DNA from: an uncultured Bacteroidaceae bacterium
GTDB lineage: Bacteria; Bacteroidota; Bacteroidia; Bacteroidales; Bacteroidaceae
Direction: 5' to 3'
NCBI GenBank assembly: GCA_904501775.1
Contig: CAJGCJ010000063.1
Span: forward strand, 1 to 10,581
DNA: 10,581 bases
In this document: positions 1 to 7,137 of the stretch, one piece after another
Layout of the letters: the number at the start of each line of letters is the position of its first letter
Numbering within the stretch: position 1 is the stretch's first letter
The notes under the pieces: generated by a model
What the model saw: the letters and a program-made list of their open reading frames with translations, nothing else
Database searches by the model: none
Told to the model about the DNA's origin: nothing
Program-made: the position numbers and the translations under genes

Positions 1-138
1 AAGAGAGAGTTTTCATTATAAAAGTTACCTCATAAATAGGAGTGCTAAAAAACGGCATTATAATAAGCTATAATACATTTTAACATATCCTAAACGTGAT
101 AATTCATTAGTAAAATATCAGTTATTAAGACTTTTTAC

Positions 139-146
139 TAATTTTG
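139..146 (+). promoter_or_regulatory. candidate Bacteroidetes -7 promoter box
   Basis: TAATTTTG fits the Bacteroidetes sigma-ABfr -7 consensus TAnnTTTG exactly. No clear TTTG-type -33 box is visible about 19 bases upstream, so only half of the promoter is supported. Transcription would start near base 153, giving a leader of about 250 nt that carries the whole nested palindrome before the start codon at 404. In AT-rich DNA such an 8-mer can occur by chance. Confidence 0.4.
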
Positions 147-174
147 CAAATGGATTGGGGCAACTTTATCCAAG

Positions 175-371
175 ACATATGAGAAAAAGAAGAAGCGTTA
201 TGCTTATCTCGAAGTCGGGAACGTAGGAAATTCAAGACTATTCAGAGAGACAAAGCGTAATGGTTTCTCACGCATATAGCGTGGGCTGCTATTACCATAC
301 CTCTGAATAAAGGTTATTCCTACGACCTCCGACTTAGAATGTGGCATTGCAGTGCCACGCTTCTTCGTATG
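175..371 (+). other. nested palindrome, possible branched leader RNA or repeat element
   Basis: Several complementary arms are nested in order. Outer helix: 189-197 pairs with 358-366 (9 bp). Long arm: 212-218 with 329-335 (7 bp), 222-229 with 317-324 (8 bp), 239-247 with 301-309 (9 bp), 257-263 with 289-295 (7 bp, one G-T), and a tip of 267-273 with 279-285 (7 bp, one G-T) around a 5-base loop. A second hairpin, 341-346 with 353-358, sits beside the long arm inside the outer helix; it competes for one base, 358. The fold is therefore Y-shaped. No U-tract follows, so it is not a simple terminator. It could be a structured 5' leader of the gene at 404, a small RNA, or a palindromic mobile element such as a RAYT/IS200-related repeat. 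I cannot assign it to a known family. Confidence 0.7.
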
Positions 372-403
372 AATATATAGGGATTAAATTTATAAAGAAG
401 ATT

Positions 404-1642
404 ATGAAAAGTGTATTTACAATTGTATGTTTGATGCTTGTCGTTGTCACATCATCATTTGCACAAGAACAACCTAAGTGGATTAAAGAGTTAAACGATT
501 TGCAAGCCCAAGTTAACCAATATCGTCAACAGGAAGATTGGGAAAAAACCTTGAAGGAGATGGATAGAATGAAGAAACTCTTTTATGCCCAACCGGAAAC
601 AGAACGTGAGAAACACTTGGGATCAAAAGACATTAGTTCCGGCTTTTACTATAATTACGCTTGCTATTCATCGTTAATAGGAAAGAGATCAAAAGCATTA
701 CAAGCTTTTGAAAAATATACGCAATATGTGGTCGATAAGAAAACAGAAGTTAATCTATTGCATATAAATAGCGACACTGACCTCGACCCCATACGAAAGA
801 ATAAGAAATTTATTGAATGCATGGAGAAGATAAAGCTATATGGCGATTATGTACAGAAATTAAAGGATGCTTCTTCTTATTGGAATGGAACGACACCTGA
901 AGCAATCCGATTCCGCTATATGGAACCCAATGATTCCAATCTGGTATTTCTCCGACAGCATTACAAACTTGACAGCATAGCTGGTGCCTGTGATGAACTC
1001 TCAAAAATCAAAAACTTGTTGCACTGGGTACACGAAGTGGTACGCCATGATGTCAGTTCCTACAACCCTGAAATAAAGAACACTCATGCCATGATTGAAC
1101 TTTGCAAAAAAGAAAACAGAGGTGTGAATTGCCGTATGATGGCACAGATGCTGACAGAAGTATATTTGTCAATGGGTTTCAAGGCTCGTTTCGTGACATG
1201 CTTGCCACGCGACTTCATCAATGATTGTCATGTCATCACCACCGTATATAGCTGCACTTTGAATAAATGGGTTTGGGTTGACCCGACATTTGATGCTTAT
1301 GTCACAGATGAAAACGATACAATGTTATCCATTTCAGAAGTGCGTTCCCGACTACGCAAAGGCCTGGAGCTGCGTTTAAATGACTATGCCAACTGGAATC
1401 ATCAGATTAAACAAACCAAAGAAGATTATTTAGACCGCTATATGGCTAAGAATCTGTATTATATAGAATGTATGGAAGAAAGCCGATATAATGCAGAAAC
1501 AAAGGAAGATGGGCGCACATACAGATACTATGTTCTGATGCCTTACAAAGAATTAGATAAAGAAACTTCCAGCATCAGCCGAATGTCTATTCGTTCTGCC
1601 GATGAAGAATGGTTCTGGCAATCTCCTTATGAGAATATGTAA
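404..1642 (+). CDS. exported TPR and transglutaminase-like domain protein
   Basis: A 412-residue protein with a clear Sec signal peptide: basic MKS start, hydrophobic core, likely cleavage after SSFA at residue 20. It is therefore probably periplasmic or outside the cell. Residues about 25-165 are helical and contain a TPR-like stretch (FYYNYACYSSL...KALQAFEKY, around 81-105) followed by a segment (DTDLDPIRKNKKF) that often closes TPR arrays in this phylum. Residues about 200-320 look like a transglutaminase-like (papain-fold) domain: C243 in GVNCRMMA, H276 in NDCHVITT and D293 in WVWVDPTFDAY form the expected Cys-His-Asp order. This fold covers peptidases, transglutaminases and inactive binding proteins, so substrate and reaction are unknown. 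The ATG at 404 is preferred over a GTG at 341: it starts the signal peptide directly, while the upstream extension lies in the palindrome. The barrel gene begins 35 bp downstream, so the two are probably co-transcribed. Confidence 0.85.
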   Translation: MKSVFTIVCLMLVVVTSSFAQEQPKWIKELNDLQAQVNQYRQQEDWEKTLKEMDRMKKLFYAQPETEREKHLGSKDISSGFYYNYACYSSLIGKRSKALQAFEKYTQYVVDKKTEVNLLHINSDTDLDPIRKNKKFIECMEKIKLYGDYVQKLKDASSYWNGTTPEAIRFRYMEPNDSNLVFLRQHYKLDSIAGACDELSKIKNLLHWVHEVVRHDVSSYNPEIKNTHAMIELCKKENRGVNCRMMAQMLTEVYLSMGFKARFVTCLPRDFINDCHVITTVYSCTLNKWVWVDPTFDAYVTDENDTMLSISEVRSRLRKGLELRLNDYANWNHQIKQTKEDYLDRYMAKNLYYIECMEESRYNAETKEDGRTYRYYVLMPYKELDKETSSISRMSIRSADEEWFWQSPYENM

Positions 1643-1677
1643 TTATTATTGCCGTATAAAATAAAAATCATAGAGTT

Positions 1678-4002
1678 ATGATAAATCGATTGTACCTAAT
1701 CAGCTGCTTTTTGATGATGGCAGCAATTGTCAAGGCTCAAACAATTAGCGGACAGTTAACAGACGAACAACAAAAACCTTTACCATATGTAAACGTAATC
1801 TTGCAAACGGCTGATTCACTATATATAGCAGGTACAGCAACAGGACCGGACGGAAAGTTTGAACTTGCCTTGCACGAAAAGGCAAAGCTGATAAACTTCT
1901 CATATATGGGATATACTTCAGTCATAAAAGATATTACTAACGATGATTTAGGAGTAATACAATTATTCCCTGATACCGAACTATTGGGTGAAGTGGTTGT
2001 AAAGAGCTATTTGCCGAAAACCCAGGCGAAAGGCGATGCCATGGTAACAACGGTAAGCGGTACTGTTTTGGAAAAAGCGGGTACAGCAGAGAATTTGTTG
2101 GATAAAATCCCAAATGTAACCGCGCAGGACGGTGCAGTTACGGTATTCGGTAGAGGAACACCCGAAATCTATATCAATGGTCGTAAGGTAAGCAATCAAC
2201 AGGAATTGGATCAATTGTCATCGGATAACATAAAGTCGGTGGAGGTGGTTTCCAATCCCGGTGCCCGATATGATGCTTCGGTCAAGGCGGTTATCCGTAT
2301 CTTTACCAAGAAGGTGGAAGGCGAAGGTTTCGGTTTTGATAATAGAACCGTGGTACGTCATATAGATGAATATGGTTGGTCGGCTTATGACCAGCTGAAC
2401 TTGAATTATCGGAAGAATGGTTTAGACTTATCGGCCATGGTGTTGGCTGGTAGTTATCACAATGGTAACGACCAGACATTCGTAATAGATACTCACTTAG
2501 ACAAGCAATGGCGACAGAACTTGGATCTTACTAACCAAAAGGCTGAAAGCAAGAATTTAGAAACTACCTTGACACTGAACTATCAGTTCAATGAAAATCA
2601 TTCTATCGGGGCTCGTTATAATTATGAAAGAGTGCCTGAGTATCATTGGATAACTAATCAGTTTGCCCAAACCTATTGCGGAGATTTGTTGTACGAAGAT
2701 CTTCATAGTGTGAATACTATGGTTGAACCAGAAACACATCATAGAAGCAATTTCTATTACAACGGCAAAGTGAAGAACTGGAGCATCGACTTCAATGCCG
2801 ATGGGCTTTGGAGTGAAACTAGGAACACCGGGATGGCAAATGAAGATATAAGGGAAGGAGTGAATCATGAGGCTGATCGTAGCGTAACCACTATCGATAC
2901 GAAACGGAACGAACTCTATGCAACCAAGTTTGTGCTCTCGCATCCTTTGGCAAAAGGAACTCTTTCTTTCGGTGCAGAATATTCACATAACAAGCGTAAT
3001 ACAACCTATCTGAATCCGGAAGGTATTATCACAGATGACAATGCAATGATTAAGGAAGGAGCAACTTCGGCTTTTGTAGAATATGCAAAAGCATTCAATA
3101 AGTTGCAAGTGCAAGCAGGGCTGAGATACGAGCACGTGGGTTTTGATTATTACGATGCCGGAAAGTTTGTTGCTGAGCAAAGCAAGGATTATAACCACTT
3201 GTTTCCATCCATCACATTCAATTTCCCTATCAAGGATGTCCAAATACAGTTGGGATATGCAAGTGACATCAATCGCCCTTCGTATTACCATCTCAGAAGC
3301 AACATCACTTATGTAAACAGATATATGTATGACAAAGGAAATCCGTTCCTAATACCTTCCATCACGAATAATGTCACTTTGGGAGCTTCCTATAAATGGA
3401 TGAATCTGTATGTTGGGTATTCGCATGTGAAGGATGATATAACCAATCAAACCATAGCCTATTCGGAGGATGAACCTACCATTGCCTTACTTACAATGCA
3501 AAATACTCCCGCATACGATAAGCTTGTGGCAGCTTTCAATGTTAGTCCAACTATCGGATGTTGGACACCTCAATTAGGCTTGGCAATACAAAAACAATGG
3601 TATGAAGGAGAAACACCATGGGGAAAAACAAAATTCAACAAGCCTATTGGAAGTTTTACATTCAGAAACAACTTCATGTTGCCCAAAGGTTTTATTTTAG
3701 GTTTAAATGGATCTTGGACGACCAAAGGATATCAAAACAACATCTATTTGGCGGATGACATGATTGATGTGAATGCATCGCTCTATAAGAGTTTCTTGAA
3801 AGATAAACTGACGTTGCAACTTCAAGCATACAATATCTTCAATCCTAGACAAGTAGCTACGGTTTATAGTGGTATCAGAGTGCTTCAAAACACTCAAGTG
3901 ATGCACCGACATATTTCACTTACAGTCCGCTACAAGTTCAATACTTCAAGAAGTAAGTACAAAGGAACCGGTGCTGGTACGAGTCAAAAAAATAGAATGT
4001 AA
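1678..4002 (+). CDS. outer-membrane beta-barrel protein, TonB-receptor-like
   Basis: A 774-residue protein with a signal peptide (residues 1-20, cleavage likely after VKA). Residues about 21-107 form a CarboxypepD-reg-like beta-sandwich (ISGQLTDEQQKPLPYVNV, GTATGPDGKFEL, SYMGYTS). Residues about 115-212 resemble a TonB-receptor plug (AENLLDKIPNV, IYINGRKV, IKSVEVVSNPGARYDAS). The rest, rich in alternating aromatic strands, is a barrel of the OMP_b-brl_3/TonB-dependent receptor superfamily. The last strand ends in LTVRYKF at residue 754, and a 20-residue polar tail with KYKGTGAG follows. The likely role is transport or binding at the outer membrane; the ligand cannot be told. No SusD-like lipoprotein gene is adjacent, so it is not a typical SusC/SusD glycan uptake pair. 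It lies 35 bp after the transglutaminase-like gene and ends before a 227-base gap. Confidence 0.88.
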   Translation: MINRLYLISCFLMMAAIVKAQTISGQLTDEQQKPLPYVNVILQTADSLYIAGTATGPDGKFELALHEKAKLINFSYMGYTSVIKDITNDDLGVIQLFPDTELLGEVVVKSYLPKTQAKGDAMVTTVSGTVLEKAGTAENLLDKIPNVTAQDGAVTVFGRGTPEIYINGRKVSNQQELDQLSSDNIKSVEVVSNPGARYDASVKAVIRIFTKKVEGEGFGFDNRTVVRHIDEYGWSAYDQLNLNYRKNGLDLSAMVLAGSYHNGNDQTFVIDTHLDKQWRQNLDLTNQKAESKNLETTLTLNYQFNENHSIGARYNYERVPEYHWITNQFAQTYCGDLLYEDLHSVNTMVEPETHHRSNFYYNGKVKNWSIDFNADGLWSETRNTGMANEDIREGVNHEADRSVTTIDTKRNELYATKFVLSHPLAKGTLSFGAEYSHNKRNTTYLNPEGIITDDNAMIKEGATSAFVEYAKAFNKLQVQAGLRYEHVGFDYYDAGKFVAEQSKDYNHLFPSITFNFPIKDVQIQLGYASDINRPSYYHLRSNITYVNRYMYDKGNPFLIPSITNNVTLGASYKWMNLYVGYSHVKDDITNQTIAYSEDEPTIALLTMQNTPAYDKLVAAFNVSPTIGCWTPQLGLAIQKQWYEGETPWGKTKFNKPIGSFTFRNNFMLPKGFILGLNGSWTTKGYQNNIYLADDMIDVNASLYKSFLKDKLTLQLQAYNIFNPRQVATVYSGIRVLQNTQVMHRHISLTVRYKFNTSRSKYKGTGAGTSQKNRM

Positions 4003-4153
4003 ATTTTGATGCTTACATGAGTGCTAATATTTAATAAAGCCATTGGCCTTGTAAAACAAGAAAAAGAATTGCTTTTGTTTCATAAACTAAATAAACAGCT
4101 TGTAAAAGATATTTTTATTATTAATTCTCTGTTATATAATAAATCAAAAATAA

Positions 4154-4161
4154 TATATTTG
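4154..4161 (+). promoter_or_regulatory. candidate -7 promoter box for the small-gene pair
   Basis: TATATTTG matches the TAnnTTTG -7 consensus. A convincing -33 box is not visible. It lies in the 227-base AT-rich gap between the barrel gene and the lipoprotein gene and would give a leader of about 60-70 nt. The rest of that gap contains only weak A-T hairpins. Chance matches are common in DNA this AT-rich. Confidence 0.35.
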
Positions 4162-4229
4162 TATTATGTTTAAATCAATCTTTTTTTCACACAACACACA
4201 AGGTTCTTAACTTTCTAAAATTTAACTCT

Positions 4230-4526
4230 ATGAGAAATAAATTTATATTACTATTATCTATTATAGGACTGTTTGCACTCTCTTCGTGTGCTTCAAAGAA
4301 ATGGGTAAAGGTAGACGAGAGTGTAGATGTGCAGGCAATAATGCGCGACAAAATGCCGGAGCTTTACACAAGATATACTAATGGAGAGATTACTATATCT
4401 AAGGTTGAACAGAGGGTTGATGACAAAGGTGAGGTTAAATATAGAGTAACATATAAGAACAAGAACAGCAATGACGACGATTTGTATCTGTGGCCTACGA
4501 TATACATTCCCGGCATGATGGATTAA
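4230..4526 (+). CDS. small predicted lipoprotein of unknown function
   Basis: A 98-residue protein with a lipoprotein signal: MRNK, a hydrophobic stretch, then the lipobox L17-S-S-C20, so the mature protein would be lipidated on C20 and anchored to a membrane. The residue after the Cys is Ala, followed by Ser and Lys-Lys, without the acidic surface-export signal described for Bacteroidetes lipoproteins, which leans towards a periplasmic-facing location. The mature part of about 79 residues is polar and has a probable beta segment (EVKYRVTYKNKN) and a hydrophobic C-terminal patch (LYLWPTIYIPGMMD). I do not recognise a characterised family. It is 29 bp ahead of a small membrane protein gene and probably shares its transcript. 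Confidence 0.75.
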   Translation: MRNKFILLLSIIGLFALSSCASKKWVKVDESVDVQAIMRDKMPELYTRYTNGEITISKVEQRVDDKGEVKYRVTYKNKNSNDDDLYLWPTIYIPGMMD

Positions 4527-4555
4527 GAGATCAATTACAATTAAAACAATAAACC

Positions 4556-4756
4556 ATGAAAACAAGCATCAAAGAGATTATCATTGGCAGCATTGCTGTA
4601 GCAACTATTGTAATGCCAATAAACTGGTTATTTTTCTATCTCATATACGACAGAGAGCCATCGGCATCATACATCGCCGAATATGTAATTTTTGTAATAA
4701 CATTGGCTATTATTGAGTACATTGCAATGATAATAAAAAGCCGCAAAAAGAGATAA
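4556..4756 (+). CDS. small two-helix inner-membrane protein
   Basis: A 66-residue protein with two hydrophobic helices, about residues 8-31 and 40-60, joined by a short polar loop (DREPSAS), and a basic tail KSRKKR. The positive-inside rule puts both ends in the cytoplasm. No enzyme motif is visible and I cannot name a family. It may work with the lipoprotein encoded 29 bp upstream; a pair of a membrane helix protein and a lipoprotein fits an envelope role, but that is inference. The gene ends 20 bp before the strong hairpin at 4777-4820. Confidence 0.65.
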   Translation: MKTSIKEIIIGSIAVATIVMPINWLFFYLIYDREPSASYIAEYVIFVITLAIIEYIAMIIKSRKKR

Positions 4757-4776
4757 TTCAGGCAGCTGTTACATAA

Positions 4777-4820
4777 ATATAATAAATGTCAAACCCTCAG
4801 AGGTTTGACATTTATTATAT
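4777..4820. terminator. bidirectional hairpin terminator between convergent genes
   Basis: Bases 4777-4795 are perfectly complementary to 4802-4820 (19 bp) around a 6-base loop. The stem has a GC-containing core (GTCAAACC) flanked by an A/T-rich base (ATATAATAAAT), so each strand ends its hairpin in a U/A-rich run. It sits between the stop of the small membrane protein gene (4756) and the stop of maeB (4833), where a terminator serving both strands is expected. Confidence 0.85.
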
Positions 4821-4832
4821 CGGGATCTATTA

Positions 4833-7112
4833 TCACTTAATCTTATTTACTATTGCGTCGATAACTGCAATGGCTGTAACATTGAGAATATCGCGCACCG
4901 AACTCTCGAAATCGATAAAGTGGATAGGTTTGTTAAGTCCCATCTGAATTGGTCCTATCACCTCTGTATCGGGGCTAAGTGCCTGCAACATCTTGTATGA
5001 GCTGTTGGCAGCATTCAGGCAGGGGAATATGAGGGTATTTACCTCCTTGCCCTTCAGACGCGAGAAGGGGTATTTATTGTCGCGTAGTTCGCTGTTGAGC
5101 GCCACATTTACCTGCATCTCGCCATCTATAAGCCAATCGGGGTATTCATTTTGCAGACGCTCTACCGCTTCGTGCACGCAACCTGCACTGCCACCCTTGT
5201 CACTGCCGAAGTTACTGTACGATACCATTGCCATCACCGGCTCGTGGTTAAAGAACTGAACTGCCTTTTTACTGAGACGGGCAATATCTACAAGCGTATC
5301 GGTATTGGGGCTACGGTTGATAAGTGTATCGGCAATGAAATATGTTCCTTTCTTTGAATTGAGGATATGCATTGTTGCAAAGTTATTGCATCCCTCTTGA
5401 AGGCCTATTACCTCTTTTGCTACCTTGATAGTATTGGAGTATTTGGTATAGAGTCCTGTTATGAAAGCATCGGCTTCGCCTGTCTCAACCATCATCATAC
5501 CGAAGTAGTTACGCTCGAACATCTTATCGTTTGCCTCTTCGAAGGTATATCCCTCGCGCTGCAGCTTGTCGGTGAGGATTCGTGCATAGCGTTCGCGGCG
5601 TGCAGCCTCGCGGTCGTGACGGAGATTTATTACTTCTATTCCCTCGAGACTGAGGTCGAGTTCCTTGGCAAGTTTCTCGATACGCTCGTCGTTACCAAGC
5701 AGAATGGGATGACACATACCTTCTTCCTTGGCCTGTACGGCAGCCTTCATCATAGAGGGATGGACACCCTCGGCAAACACCACACGCTGGGGGTTGGAAC
5801 GTGCTGCGTCGTATATCTGCTGTGTCAGTTTCGACTCACGGCCCATAAACTCGAGCAGATGCTCTTTATAAGCCTCCCAATCGGTGATGTTCTTACGAGC
5901 TACACCACTCTCTATAGCAGCCTTTGCCACTGCAGCCGACACCTCGGTGAGCAGACGCGGGTCTACAGGCTTGGGAATGAAATAGTCCTTGCCGAATGTA
6001 AGGTTGCTCACATGATACACCTCGTTCACCACCTCGGGAACAGGAAGTTTGGCAAGGTCGGCTATTGCATGCACTGCAGCCAGTTTCATCTCTTCGTTAA
6101 TGGCTGTAGCAGCAGTGTCGAGCGCACCACGAAATATATATGGGAAACCAATTACATTGTTTATCTGGTTGGGATAGTCGCTGCGTCCTGTACTCATAAG
6201 AACATCGGGGCGGCTGTCCATTGCTTCTTCGTATGAAATTTCGGGAACGGGGTTGGCAAGGGCAAACACTATGGGGTCGTTTGCCATTGAGCGCACCATA
6301 TCCTTTGTAAGTATATTACCCTTTGACAATCCCAAAAATACATCGGCACCAACCATAGCCTCGGCAAGAGTGCTTATATCACGACGCGATGTCGCGAACT
6401 CCACCTTCTCGGGTGTAAGATTGGGACGGTTGTCGTAAATAACACCCTTGCTGTCGAGCATTACGATATTCTCTTTCTTTACACCGAGTGCCACATACAA
6501 CCGGGCACATGAGATTGCAGCTGCACCGGCACCGTTTACAACAACCTGAACCTTAGAGATATCCTTGCCGTTGACCTCAAGAGCATTCAGAAGGCCTGCA
6601 GCCGAGATGATGGCTGTACCATGCTGATCGTCGTGCATCACCGGAATATTGAGTTCTTCTTTCAGGCGGCGTTCAATTTCGAAACATTCGGGTGCCTTTA
6701 TATCCTCGAGGTTGATGCCGCCGAATGTGGGTGATATGGCCTTAACTGCCTCGACAAATTTATCGGGGTCGCTCTCGTCAACCTCAATGTCAAAGACATC
6801 AATTCCGGCATATATCTTAAAGAGCAGACCTTTACCTTCCATAACCGGCTTACCGCTAAGGGCACCAATGTTACCCAAGCCAAGCACAGCTGTACCGTTA
6901 GATATTACGGCCACGAGATTACCTTTGTCGGTATAACGGTAGGCATTATCGGCATCCTTCTGTATCTCGAGGCACGGCTCGGCTACACCGGGTGAATAGG
7001 CCAATGAGAGGTCGGTTTGCGTAAAATAGGGTTTTGTAGGTATAACCTCTATTTTTCCGGGACGTTTGCCTTCGTGGTAACGAAGAGCGTCTTCTTTTGT
7101 TACTTTTGCCAT
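4833..7112 (-). CDS. maeB: NADP-dependent malic enzyme with phosphotransacetylase-like domain
   Basis: Oxidatively decarboxylates malate to pyruvate and CO2, supplying NADPH and linking C4 acids to pyruvate in the cytoplasm. The 759 residues match the usual length of the fused MaeB class. Malic enzyme N-terminal domain, about 1-160: Y39 in SLAYSPGVAEP and K94 in MEGKGLLFK are the likely catalytic pair; E136, D137 and D162 (INLEDI, MHDDQHGT) are likely metal ligands. NAD(P)-binding domain, about 165-425: the GAGAAA loop at 194-199, then ALANPVPEI and SDYPNQINN. From about 441 (NPQRVVFAEG) to the end is a phosphotransacetylase-like domain; in studied MaeB proteins it mainly binds acetyl-CoA as an allosteric signal. 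NADP rather than NAD use is inferred from the fused architecture. The start MAKVTKEDAL is the family's usual beginning. It is the last gene of the minus-strand run, 25 bp after the TIGR02757 gene. Confidence 0.95.
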   Translation of the reverse strand: MAKVTKEDALRYHEGKRPGKIEVIPTKPYFTQTDLSLAYSPGVAEPCLEIQKDADNAYRYTDKGNLVAVISNGTAVLGLGNIGALSGKPVMEGKGLLFKIYAGIDVFDIEVDESDPDKFVEAVKAISPTFGGINLEDIKAPECFEIERRLKEELNIPVMHDDQHGTAIISAAGLLNALEVNGKDISKVQVVVNGAGAAAISCARLYVALGVKKENIVMLDSKGVIYDNRPNLTPEKVEFATSRRDISTLAEAMVGADVFLGLSKGNILTKDMVRSMANDPIVFALANPVPEISYEEAMDSRPDVLMSTGRSDYPNQINNVIGFPYIFRGALDTAATAINEEMKLAAVHAIADLAKLPVPEVVNEVYHVSNLTFGKDYFIPKPVDPRLLTEVSAAVAKAAIESGVARKNITDWEAYKEHLLEFMGRESKLTQQIYDAARSNPQRVVFAEGVHPSMMKAAVQAKEEGMCHPILLGNDERIEKLAKELDLSLEGIEVINLRHDREAARRERYARILTDKLQREGYTFEEANDKMFERNYFGMMMVETGEADAFITGLYTKYSNTIKVAKEVIGLQEGCNNFATMHILNSKKGTYFIADTLINRSPNTDTLVDIARLSKKAVQFFNHEPVMAMVSYSNFGSDKGGSAGCVHEAVERLQNEYPDWLIDGEMQVNVALNSELRDNKYPFSRLKGKEVNTLIFPCLNAANSSYKMLQALSPDTEVIGPIQMGLNKPIHFIDFESSVRDILNVTAIAVIDAIVNKIK

Positions 7113-7137
7113 ATATGTGATTCTTTATTTATCGTTA

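Larger units (their letters stand above)
1..403. other. gene-free leader region
   Basis: No credible coding region is visible in the first 403 bases. Bases 1-138 are AT-rich and I recognise nothing in them. A -7-like promoter box lies at 139-146 and a large nested palindrome occupies roughly 175-371; both are listed separately. From there to the start codon at 404 the sequence is AT-rich and featureless. The end of any gene to the left lies outside the window. Confidence 0.7.

Noticed and set aside
150..182. Ten-codon reading frame starting ATG GAT TGG, as a leader peptide
   Set aside because: It would begin at or before the predicted transcription start, has no ribosome site and no regulatory residue pattern.
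341..403. GTG start at 341 that would lengthen the transglutaminase-like protein by 21 residues
   Set aside because: The extension lies in the side hairpin and outer helix of the palindrome, and would bury the signal peptide; the ATG at 404 starts a normal signal peptide.
2557..2943. 128-residue minus-strand reading frame inside the barrel gene
   Set aside because: It is a shadow frame opposite a well-supported barrel coding sequence and has no start-site or domain support.
4050..4085. Hairpin AAACAA...TTGTTT after the barrel gene as a terminator
   Set aside because: The stem is almost entirely A-T, bulged, and lacks a following U-run; too weak to call.
5367..6236. 289-residue plus-strand reading frame
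   Set aside because: It is the antisense of maeB, Cys/His-rich and without family resemblance, while the minus strand has complete malic-enzyme motifs.
4833..7112. Reading the C-terminal part of the malic enzyme as a separate, active phosphotransacetylase
   Set aside because: The frame is continuous through both parts and fused PTA-like domains are normal for MaeB, where they act mainly as acetyl-CoA sensors.
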